A stretch of DNA of 64,000 bases from Chlorogloeopsis sp038404745 (GTDB lineage: Bacteria; Cyanobacteriota; Cyanobacteriia; Cyanobacteriales; Nostocaceae), in the NCBI RefSeq assembly GCF_038404745.2, contig NZ_JAYKTT020000061.1, positions 1-64,000 on the forward strand. Direction: 5' to 3'. Each line of letters begins with the position of its first letter. The stretch's first letter is position 1. The position numbers and the translations under genes are program-made. The notes below the pieces were generated by a model. It did no database searches, had not been told where the DNA came from, and saw only the letters and a list, made by a program, of their open reading frames with translations. Of the stretch, positions 26,013-33,015 are shown one piece after another.

Positions 26013-26521
26013 TGAAAGCCGAAGATATCCAACCCTGGCTGTTTCGAGTGGAACCATATGAGGGCGAAAGTTTGAGTCATTTTTTGGGACGTTTTCGACG
26101 AGCCAATGAATTAACGCCTACTGGGTTAGGTAAAGCAGCAGGAATTGGGGGTGCTGTTGCACGTTGGGAAAAGTTTCGGTTTAATCCCCCTCCCTCACGT
26201 CAGCAGTTGGAAGCGTTGGCTATTGTGGTGGGAGTTGAGGCTGATAGGTTAGAGCAGATGTTACCACCTGCTGGGGAGGGAATGAAGATGGAGCCAATTC
26301 GGTTATGTGCAGCTTGTTATGCCGAGTCGCCTTGTCACAAAATTGAGTGGCAGTTTCAGGTAACGCAGGGGTGTAAGCGTCATCAGTTAAGGTTATTGTC
26401 CGAGTGTCCTAATTGTGGAGCTAGGTTTAAGGTTCCGGCTTTATGGGTAGATGGGTGGTGTCAGAGGTGTTTTATGCCATTTGCAGAGATGACTAGCAAG
26501 CAAAAGCTTTTTTATTGTTAG
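26012..26521 (+). CDS. tniQ: TniQ of the CAST
   Basis: 169 residues, the short V-K form. The N-terminal TniQ motif (LFRVEPYEGESLSHFLGRFR) and a helix-turn-helix-like stretch (GLGKAAGIGGAVARWEK) are followed by a zinc-binding region with CAACYAESPCH, CKRHQLRLLSECPNCG and CQRC. TniQ bridges Cas12k/tracrRNA and TnsC. It ends the tns operon and faces the minus-strand cargo convergently with 53 bp between. Confidence 0.95.
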   Translation: MKAEDIQPWLFRVEPYEGESLSHFLGRFRRANELTPTGLGKAAGIGGAVARWEKFRFNPPPSRQQLEALAIVVGVEADRLEQMLPPAGEGMKMEPIRLCAACYAESPCHKIEWQFQVTQGCKRHQLRLLSECPNCGARFKVPALWVDGWCQRCFMPFAEMTSKQKLFYC

Positions 26522-26574
26522 ATTCTTGTGTTTAGATATTGATTTAAGCCAAAGGCGAAAATTTTTTTGATAAA

Positions 26575-27564
26575 CTAACGATCTTCACTATAGAGAAAAA
26601 TAAAATCATTATCTATCTGTATATCGGGATATAAAGTAGTTAATTCTTCTGTTATGTGGCAATGGTAGTTTTTTATAGGAATTTCAATGATTTTATTACG
26701 TATTAATATAGCAAAAAAATATTGAAATAATGAAATACTACGAGGAAATTTTTTAAGTGAAGTCGAATTAATTTCTTTTTTTAGTTTTTCAATAATTTCT
26801 GGTATGTTATTTTCTTTTTTAGCATCGACAGCAAGACGATATAAGTTATCACAAAAACGGTTCATGTCCTTTGGTTGTAGTTCATTAGGAATTTTACCGT
26901 TTTCAAATAGCTTGTTAATTTCAGTAGCTAACTTACGTTTGATTTTTATATCAGGATAATTATTTTCTTGAATAATAAGAGATGTTTGTTCAAAAGCAAG
27001 AATAAGCGTATCTAGTTGTTCAACGTTTGCTTTAATTTGTGCTGCTAGACGTAATCTTTTCCAGTCTATTTCAGGACTTTTATATACTAAATCATGAGTT
27101 GAAACTGACCAAGCGTGTTCAAAAGCACTTTTAATTTGAATTTCAAAACTAATATTATAAATACTTAATTCATTATCTGGATTTAAAGCATCAATTTTTT
27201 TAATTTGAGCATATATTCTAGTCGAATCAAACCTAAAAATATCCGGTGCTTTTTTATTTTGTCCTCTTTTAACTGTTCGTATATTCTTAAAAGTATTGTT
27301 GCAAAATTGTATCACTTCTTCTTCATGAGACAAAGTAGGTATTATAATAGTGCAAGCAAATAAATCGTCTAAATCTGACCATTTTTTAAATCTACCTGTT
27401 TCAATTTTCTCCGCAATAGATTCAACAGTTTTAATGCGCGAAGTAAAAGCATATCCTTTGCTTTCACAAAAATTTACTAATGTTGATTTAACTGTCTCTG
27501 CAAGTCTTTTAACAAAAGGATTATATTCATTATATTTACGCTCTAGTATAGAAGGATAAATCAT
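26575..27564 (-). CDS. RelA/SpoT-fold nucleotidyltransferase-like protein (CAST cargo)
   Basis: 329 residues. The RelA/SpoT synthetase-like domain spans about 35-185: SRIKTVESIAEKIETG, the metal-site aspartates in LDDLFACTIIIPT, and FEIQIKSAFEHAWSVSTHD-LVYK, matching the E-x-Q-I-R/K-T and following H of (p)ppGpp synthetases. No HD hydrolase, TGS or ACT domain. The C-terminal half (about 190-329) is unrecognised. Small stand-alone RelA/SpoT proteins include alarmone synthetases and toxins such as toxSAS and CapRel that pyrophosphorylate nucleotides or tRNA. It is 15 bp downstream of the DUF262 gene, so the two form an operon. AT-rich compared with the tns genes. Activity is unproved. Confidence 0.8.
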   Translation of the reverse strand: MIYPSILERKYNEYNPFVKRLAETVKSTLVNFCESKGYAFTSRIKTVESIAEKIETGRFKKWSDLDDLFACTIIIPTLSHEEEVIQFCNNTFKNIRTVKRGQNKKAPDIFRFDSTRIYAQIKKIDALNPDNELSIYNISFEIQIKSAFEHAWSVSTHDLVYKSPEIDWKRLRLAAQIKANVEQLDTLILAFEQTSLIIQENNYPDIKIKRKLATEINKLFENGKIPNELQPKDMNRFCDNLYRLAVDAKKENNIPEIIEKLKKEINSTSLKKFPRSISLFQYFFAILIRNKIIEIPIKNYHCHITEELTTLYPDIQIDNDFIFLYSEDR

Positions 27565-27579
27565 ACATCTAAGTTCTTA

Positions 27580-28650
27580 TCAGTTTAGATTTCCCTGAAT
27601 TACAGATTTCATAATTCTAATTCTAGTTTTTCTTGTACCTGCATCTGTAAATGAGAACTTAACCGCTTCATAGTACTCTAGTGCATTTTTCTGATAGTCT
27701 GTCAGTGAATCTTTAGACTGATTTTGTAATTCTGAATCTTCTACTACTTTCAGAAAATTATTAATTCTTTCACCAATATCTTTAGATATTATCAATCCAT
27801 CGTCACTCTCACGATTTAACTCAGCAATAGCACCAAACAGCGAGTAAAAATCAGCTTGATTTTTCAATCTCGTTTTAGATAAATTTATATCTTGTGATAA
27901 ATCTAATATATCTTTGATGTCTTTAACTATATTACGAAATTCATTCTCAATTTCTGCTTTTACTTCCCAATTAATATCTCGATCACTAAATGCTTTATCA
28001 AGATATTCTTGACTATAAGCTCTAACACCTTCTTCTAGAAAAAGTAATAGTTGAGCAACCATTTCAACATCTTTCATTTGTTTTTTGGATCTTCGATCAA
28101 TTGTTGGAAAATTTCCACCCAAATACTCAAACATCCAGCTAGTTAATTCTTCTACCGTAGTAATAAAATCTCCGTTAAACTTTGCATGACGAAGTTCTTG
28201 AGGCGTTAATTTAATTACATTCCGATTTATACGGTCAAATATATTACTAATTATTTTTTCATCAGAGGATGGAACATATTCTATAGCAAACTGATATTTC
28301 CAAAAATTTTGTTTATCTTCATTATCTAAATCTTTAAAATATTTACCACGAAATCTTTCAATCGTAGCTTTTTCATAAACAGGAAATTCATTATTCGCAA
28401 ATTCAAATAAAGTAGATAATCTTTGTTTGCCATCAACTATACTAACTTTAGATACTCCTTCAGGAGTAATTTCTTGATATATAAATATTGCAGGTGCAGG
28501 ATAGCCATTAAGTACAGTATCAACAAAAAAATCTTTATAGTCTTGATTCCAAACACTACGTCTTTGATAAGGTGGATCAAGCTCAAGGAGTTTTCTATTA
28601 TAGAGATCCCAAAACCAAGAAACAGTTTGAAAGTTAATTGTTCTACTCAT
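27580..28650 (-). CDS. DUF262 (GmrSD/ParB-Srx-like) domain protein (CAST cargo)
   Basis: 356 residues. The DUF262 signature is clear: LELDPPYQRRSVWNQ (near 22-36), YPAPAIFIY, and SIVDGKQRLSTLFEFAN, the D-G-x-Q-R motif that in GmrS/BrxU-type proteins hydrolyses nucleotides. FDRINRNVIKLTPQELRHAK follows as in the family. The GmrD-type HNH nuclease domain (DUF1524) is missing. DUF262 proteins are common in antiphage systems. Being paired with a RelA/SpoT protein suggests a sensor-effector pair. Start chosen at the ATG giving SRTINFQTVSWF. Confidence 0.85.
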   Translation of the reverse strand: MSRTINFQTVSWFWDLYNRKLLELDPPYQRRSVWNQDYKDFFVDTVLNGYPAPAIFIYQEITPEGVSKVSIVDGKQRLSTLFEFANNEFPVYEKATIERFRGKYFKDLDNEDKQNFWKYQFAIEYVPSSDEKIISNIFDRINRNVIKLTPQELRHAKFNGDFITTVEELTSWMFEYLGGNFPTIDRRSKKQMKDVEMVAQLLLFLEEGVRAYSQEYLDKAFSDRDINWEVKAEIENEFRNIVKDIKDILDLSQDINLSKTRLKNQADFYSLFGAIAELNRESDDGLIISKDIGERINNFLKVVEDSELQNQSKDSLTDYQKNALEYYEAVKFSFTDAGTRKTRIRIMKSVIQGNLN

Positions 28651-28741
28651 TAGATTGCTTTAGCATATAGTATTGATTGAGATGCTCTTTCTGGCACATT
28701 CTTTAAATACTTTTGACACGGCTAATTTGATCGCATTTTTA

Positions 28742-29194
28742 TTAGACTATCAGCTTTTTTTCCAATCTTCTATAAATCTGATCTAACCACACGGGAATGA
28801 CAGGCTTACCTTCTACTACGGAAGCGATCGCTTTGTCTCGGTCAAACTCCACAAGGGAAAGCATCAACCCTGTTCCTCCCTTGGTAGCTTTTTCTCCTAC
28901 TGCTCCCAACAGCATAAAACGCTTCCCTTGACCAGATTTAAATAACTCAGGCTCCTTGTCTTTCAGGGTTTTGACCGTTTCACCAGCCAGATCAAAACTC
29001 AACCCAGCAGACAAAAAATATACCATCACAGCCAATTCCACCAAATTGGCTTTTGAGTAATAAATACTACGTCCTGTTCCCGTTTCACTGATAACGGGAA
29101 CAATTACCCCCTTCTCTCGCCAGTACTGTAGCTGACGCAGGGTACAGCCTGTGATTTCAGCCGCTTGTTTGCTCGTAAAAAATGTCTCTTGCAT
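28742..29194 (-). CDS. cvkR: MerR-type regulator, CvkR-like (repressor of V-K CAST genes)
   Basis: 150 residues. The N-terminal winged helix TSKQAAEITGCTLRQLQYWR-EKG is MerR-type, and the rest (LAVMVYFLSAGLSFDLAGET and following) is the effector/dimer part. It is divergent from cas12k with only 70 bp between starts. In Anabaena a MerR-type protein in this exact position, CvkR, represses cas12k and tracrRNA, which matches the context. Gene name is by position and family. Confidence 0.85.
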   Translation of the reverse strand: MQETFFTSKQAAEITGCTLRQLQYWREKGVIVPVISETGTGRSIYYSKANLVELAVMVYFLSAGLSFDLAGETVKTLKDKEPELFKSGQGKRFMLLGAVGEKATKGGTGLMLSLVEFDRDKAIASVVEGKPVIPVWLDQIYRRLEKKLIV

Positions 29195-29264
29195 GAAATA
29201 ATTTTACACACGGCTGTTTATAAGACAAATATGTTATTATTAGACATATATTGTTTAAAATGTC
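29195..29264. promoter_or_regulatory. Divergent cvkR/cas12k promoter and operator region
   Basis: 70 bp, AT-rich, with two related blocks AGACAAATATG (about 29223) and AGACATATATTG (about 29242), plausible CvkR half sites covering the cas12k promoter. Inferred from position and the known CvkR model. Confidence 0.5.
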
Positions 29265-31211
29265 ATGAGCCAAATCACGATTCAGTGCCGTTTGGTTGCC
29301 AGTGCATCTACCCGCCAATACTTATGGAAGTTAATGGCAGAGCAAAACACGCCTCTGATTAACGAGTTACTGGAACAATTGGGACATCACCCAGACCTGG
29401 AAAATTGGCGACAAAGAGCTAGAATTCCTGCTGATATCGTCAAGCAACTATGTCTAACACTCAAAACTGACTCACGCTATAGTGGTCAACCTTCTCGGTT
29501 TTATGCCAGTGCGATCGCATTAGTGAATTACACTTATAAATCGTGGCTGGCGTTAATGAAGCGGTTGCAGTCCCAACTGGATAGCAAAACCTACTGGCTG
29601 GAAATGCTCAAAAGTGATGCTGAATTAGTTAAAATCTGTGGTGCATCTTTGGATGGAATTCGCAATAAAGCAACTGAAATTTTGAATCAAATCGCTCCAC
29701 TCAATACAGTTGTCACTCAACAACCAAAGAGTAGCAAGGTCAAAAAAAGCAAAAAGTCTACAGTTTCACAGATAGATGGTGTGAAGCACCCACATCAAAC
29801 AAGCGATCGCCATCTATTTAACACCTTATTTGAAATTTACCGCAATACCGAAGACATCCTGACTCGTTGTGCCATTAGCTATTTACTTAAAAATAGCTGC
29901 AAAGTCTCTGATGAAGAAGAAGACTGCGAAAAATTTACTCAACGCCGCCGTAAAGTTGAGATTCAGATCGAACGTATAAAAGAACAATTAGAAGCACGAA
30001 TTCCCAAAGGTCGAGATTTAACTAATACTAAATGGTTGCAAACACTCTTCACTGCTACATACAACATCCCTGAAAACGAAACCGAGGCGAAATCTTGGCA
30101 AAATAGCCTTTTGAGACAATCTAGTTCTGTACCGTTCCCAGTAGCTTATGAAAGCAGCGAAGAAATGACTTGGTTTAAAAACCAAAAAGGACGCATTTGT
30201 GTAAAATTCAACGGTATCAGCGAACATACCTTTGAAGTGTACTGCGATAATAGACAGCTACATTGGTTTAAACGCTTTTTAGAAGACCAGCAAATCAAAC
30301 GCAACAGTAAAAATCAGCATTCCAGCAGTTTGTTCACTCTTCGCAGTGGTCGCATTGCTTGGCAGGAAGGGGAAGGTAAGGGTGAACCCTGGAACGTTCA
30401 CAGTCTAACTCTCTACTGTTGTGTGGATACCCGCCTGTGGACGGCTGAAGGTACAGAACAAGTAAAGCAAGAAAGAGCAGAAGAAATCGCCAAAATCATC
30501 ACCAGAACCGAAGCGAAAGGCAATCTCAACTCTAAACAAGAACGATTTATCAAGCAGAAAAATTCGACACTATCTAGAATCAATAACTCCTTTCCTCGTC
30601 CGAGTCAACCTTTGTACAAAGGTAAATCTCATATTTTGGTAGGTGTTAGTCTTGGTCTAAAACAACCTGCAACAGTAGCAGTAGTGGACGGCATTACAGA
30701 TAAAGTTATTACCTATCAAAGCATCAAACAGCTACTTGGGGATAACTACCAACTCTTAAACAGACAGCAAAGAGAAAAACAAACTTTATCTCACAAACGC
30801 CAAATAGCTCAAATCTTTGCTTCACCAAACCCATTTGAAGAATCTGAGTTAGGGCAGTACATAGATAGATTAATAGCTAAAAAAATTGTCGCCCTTGCTC
30901 AAACATACTCTGCTGGTAGCATAGCCGTTCCCAAATTAGGCGATATACGAGAGCAGGTCAACAGTGAAATTCAAGCAAGAGCTGAACAAAAATGTCCAGA
31001 TTGCCTAGAAGCACAGAAAAATTATGCCAAACAGTATCGGCATAGTGTCCATCAGTGGAGTTATGGCAGATTGCTTGAGTGTATTCAAACTCAAGCGACT
31101 AAAGCTGGAATTGTTATAGAACAAGGGAAACAGCCTATCCGAGGAAGCCCACAACAGAAAGCAAAAGAGTTGGCGATCGCCGCCTACAAATCACGCCAAA
31201 TAGTTGATTGA
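29265..31211 (+). CDS. cas12k: Cas12k, nuclease-dead RNA-guided targeting protein of the CAST
   Basis: 648 residues, close to the 639 of Scytonema hofmannii Cas12k, and similar along the whole length: MSQITIQCRL start, GQPSRFYASAI, AISYLLKN, QRRRKVEIQI, LDDQQ-like FLEDQQIKRNSKNQHSS, NNSFPRPSQPLY-KG, HILVGVSLGLKQPATVAVVD and the end GKQPIRGSPQQKAKELAIAA. The first RuvC-like strand has VSLGL where active Cas12 has an aspartate, so it binds but does not cut DNA. It recruits TniQ/TnsC to a target with a GTN PAM. The tracrRNA gene follows within about 20 bp. Confidence 0.97.
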   Translation: MSQITIQCRLVASASTRQYLWKLMAEQNTPLINELLEQLGHHPDLENWRQRARIPADIVKQLCLTLKTDSRYSGQPSRFYASAIALVNYTYKSWLALMKRLQSQLDSKTYWLEMLKSDAELVKICGASLDGIRNKATEILNQIAPLNTVVTQQPKSSKVKKSKKSTVSQIDGVKHPHQTSDRHLFNTLFEIYRNTEDILTRCAISYLLKNSCKVSDEEEDCEKFTQRRRKVEIQIERIKEQLEARIPKGRDLTNTKWLQTLFTATYNIPENETEAKSWQNSLLRQSSSVPFPVAYESSEEMTWFKNQKGRICVKFNGISEHTFEVYCDNRQLHWFKRFLEDQQIKRNSKNQHSSSLFTLRSGRIAWQEGEGKGEPWNVHSLTLYCCVDTRLWTAEGTEQVKQERAEEIAKIITRTEAKGNLNSKQERFIKQKNSTLSRINNSFPRPSQPLYKGKSHILVGVSLGLKQPATVAVVDGITDKVITYQSIKQLLGDNYQLLNRQQREKQTLSHKRQIAQIFASPNPFEESELGQYIDRLIAKKIVALAQTYSAGSIAVPKLGDIREQVNSEIQARAEQKCPDCLEAQKNYAKQYRHSVHQWSYGRLLECIQTQATKAGIVIEQGKQPIRGSPQQKAKELAIAAYKSRQIVD

Positions 31212-31233
31212 CAAAAGCTTGAACCTTGAAAAT

Positions 31234-31515
31234 AGAATAAGTAATAGCGCCGCAGTTCATGTTGTAATCAACCGCTGAACTGTGAAAAGTTTGGGTTAGT
31301 TTGACTGTGGGAACACAGTCCTGCTTTCTGACCCTAGTAGCTGCCCACCTTGAAGCTGCTGTCTCTTGTAGACAGGAATCAGGTGCGCCCCCAGTAATAG
31401 AGGTGCGGGTATACCGCAGTGGTGAGTCCACTTGCCGGGGAGATTTTCTTTCCGGCAAAGTGGCGAACCCGAAGGGTGGCTACCGAATCACCTCCGACCA
31501 AGGAGGAACCCACCT
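31234..31515 (+). ncRNA. tracrRNA of the type V-K CAST
   Basis: Clear relative of the ShCAST tracrRNA: AATAGCGCCGCAGTTCATG start, GGGTTAGTTTGACTGTG, CTGCTTTCTGACCCTAGTAG, TAGACAGGAATCAGGTGCGC and the 3' GAATCACCTCCGACCAAGG / AGGAACCCACC. AACCCACC at 31507-31514 is the anti-repeat and pairs with GGTGGGTT of the crRNA repeat. Compared with ShCAST, an extra hairpin (TTGCCGGGGAGA / TTTCCGGCAA, about 31432-31460) lengthens it. Ends approximate. Confidence 0.92.
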
Positions 31516-31549
31516 TAATTATTTTTGAAAGGGGTTAAAGATTCGAGCA

Positions 31550-31657
31550 GTTTCAACTCCCGTTCTTAGATTAGGAGGGTTGAAAGATTCTTAGAGGAAA
31601 AGTTTAGCGCATCCAAAGGGTGCTTTAAAAACCCCTTCAAGTTAGATGGGTTGAAAG
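31550..31657 (+). CRISPR. Minimal, degenerate type V-K CRISPR array
   Basis: Repeat A, 31550-31586 (37 nt), begins GTTTCAACTCCC and ends GGAGGGTTGAAAG. Spacer of 34 nt at 31587-31620. Repeat B, 31621-31657, ends GATGGGTTGAAAG but its 5' half is degenerate. Both end in GGGTTGAAAG, the V-K hallmark. A further imperfect copy may lie at 31750-31786 (TTTCAACCAACC ... GAGTTGAG). The array is at the end of its life or very small. Confidence 0.8.
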
Positions 31658-31813
31658 AGACAACAGAGAGAGAGTTAAAGAGCTTTCTATCTAAAAGCTT
31701 ATTGAAGATTGAGTACTCACACTTTTTCAAGTAAGCGTAGGCATCGCTCTTTCAACCAACCTCTATCAAGTTCGAGTTGAGTAAGCTTTTACAAATTTGA
31801 GGTTTTAGTAGTT

Positions 31814-31867
31814 GTGCTAAAACTTTGCTAGATTTATGGTGGGTTGAAAGGTAAGGCAGAGGTCTGC
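31814..31867 (+). CRISPR. Detached homing repeat-spacer (self-targeting crRNA) against tRNA-Cys
   Basis: Atypical repeat 31814-31850 ends TATGGTGGGTTGAAAG; its spacer 31851-31867 is GTAAGGCAGAGGTCTGC, identical for 17 nt to the tRNA-Cys gene and diverging right after. It is separated from the array and next to the right end, as in the homing crRNAs described for V-K CASTs. The target has a GTG PAM at 32041-32043 (minus strand). Confidence 0.93.
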
Positions 31868-31894
31868 CTTTGTCATAGGTGTCTGATTGTAGTT

Positions 31895-31980
31895 GTGACA
31901 AAAAATCTGTTAACAGTGACATCAATTTGTTAAACATGACATCAATCTGTTAACAGTGACAAATAATTAGTTAATGTACA
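31895..31980. repeat. CAST right end with four TnsB-type sites
   Basis: GTGACAAAAAATCTGTTAA (31895), GTGACATCAATTTGTTAA (31916), TGACATCAATCTGTTAA (31937) and GTGACAAATAATTAGTTAA (31956), spaced about 20-21 bp, ending in TGTACA at 31975-31980. Confidence 0.9.
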
Positions 31981-31986
31981 TTAAAA

Positions 31987-32057
<71 letters not shown>

Positions 32058-32125
32058 ATACCCACGAAATATTATATTATCAGAATTTTATCTAAGATTG
32101 CATCCTCACAGCTGTAAATTTTTCA

Positions 32126-32154
32126 CACTCCCGTCGCCACGAGACACGGGAGTG
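32126..32154. repeat. Inverted repeat downstream of cpcT
   Basis: CACTCCCGT / ACGGGAGTG, 9-bp perfect stem with 11-base loop, 7 bp past the cpcT stop. No good T run on either strand, so it may act as an mRNA 3' end stabiliser or a weak terminator. Confidence 0.55.
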
Positions 32155-32160
32155 GAAATC

Positions 32161-32760
32161 TTAAACTCTTACCTCATCGGCAAAAGTGTGCCAACGGACA
32201 AAGTGAAATGCGCCAGCGACAGATCCCCAAATATGCTCATCAGTTTCTGGATCGCGCCCGCGATCGCGACTGATAAATTTTTCTCCGTCGATTTCAAATT
32301 CACTATCTAGATAAGTTTTTTTCCCTTTGCGATAAACAAAACAGGATTTTCCTGGCTCCACCCTGCCTTTGAAGCCGGAGCCTGTCCACTCTAAAATCAT
32401 GTTACAACCACAGGATTTTTCCAAATCATTGATTGTTAAAGTTTTAAGGCGTTCTAAATTGCGGGATGCACCGTAAAATCTTTCTTCATCTTTAACCTTG
32501 TAATTTTCTATTTGAATATGATCTCCTGCATCCACTAACTTTGCTACCGCTACACGATAAGGATCGTTCAGCATATAGTCATAAGCTTGTTCCACATAAA
32601 AACTCACTCCTGAGAGCAAGTCTAAGGGAAGGGGACGCATACAAACACGAATATGGGCAAATAAGGGTGGGTTTTCAAAAGCTTGTTCTTGATTGCTAAA
32701 ATCTGCTGCCATCCACTGGGCTAAGGTGGCAAGATCTGTGGAATGAGTCATTACAGACAA
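32161..32760 (-). CDS. cpcT: Phycobiliprotein chromophore lyase CpcT/CpeT family
   Basis: 199 residues (196 from the second ATG, MTHSTDLATLAQWM). Family signatures: DFSNQEQAFENPPLFAHIRV, RPLP, SFYVEQAYDYMLNDPYRVAV, and GCNMILEWTGSGFKGRVEPG. CpcT attaches phycocyanobilin to Cys-153 of the phycocyanin beta chain. The length and central motifs favour CpcT over CpeT, but paralogues exist. It stands next to tRNA-Cys on the same strand; no phycobilisome genes are adjacent. Confidence 0.9.
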   Translation of the reverse strand: MSVMTHSTDLATLAQWMAADFSNQEQAFENPPLFAHIRVCMRPLPLDLLSGVSFYVEQAYDYMLNDPYRVAVAKLVDAGDHIQIENYKVKDEERFYGASRNLERLKTLTINDLEKSCGCNMILEWTGSGFKGRVEPGKSCFVYRKGKKTYLDSEFEIDGEKFISRDRGRDPETDEHIWGSVAGAFHFVRWHTFADEVRV

Positions 32761-33015
32761 TACACCAGTTGCTTAAAAAGAATCTGGAAGTATTGTAAAA
32801 CTTGTAGCTACCTGTTTGGCAGGAGAATTTTTAAGTAACTTACGTCAAATTAGGTTATGGGTTACAGGTTATAGGGAACAGGAGAAAACTGTAACCTGTA
32901 CCCTGAGAAGGGAGAAAAGTTACTTCCTTCTATAGCAGATGGTTACAGGGAACAGAAGAAAACTGTCCCCTATTTCCTATCTCCAATCTTCTAGCCTTTC
33001 AAAGGTAAAATTCCG

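Larger units (their letters stand above)
23175..31980. mobile_element. Type V-K CRISPR-associated transposon (CAST), 8.8 kb, apparently complete
   Basis: The two ends are inverted and alike: the left end begins TGTATATTAACTAATTAT and the right end, read inward on the minus strand, begins TGTACATTAACTAATTAT (21 of the first 23 bases identical). Both carry repeated TTAACARATT-nn-TGTCA sites for TnsB. Between them lie tnsB, tnsC, tniQ, a two-gene cargo, a MerR-type regulator, cas12k, tracrRNA, a short CRISPR array and a homing repeat-spacer, in the order known from the Scytonema hofmannii CAST. TTAA flanks both ends (23171-23174, 31981-31984). TnsA is absent, as in all V-K systems. Confidence 0.95.

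Noticed and set aside
31135..31528. Frames on both strands across the tracrRNA region
   Set aside because: The DNA matches the V-K tracrRNA; the frames follow from its GC-rich structure.
31658..31813. Longer CRISPR array between repeat B and the homing repeat
   Set aside because: Only one very imperfect repeat-like block (31750-31786) is visible, with spacing unlike the 34-nt spacer; treated as decayed at best.
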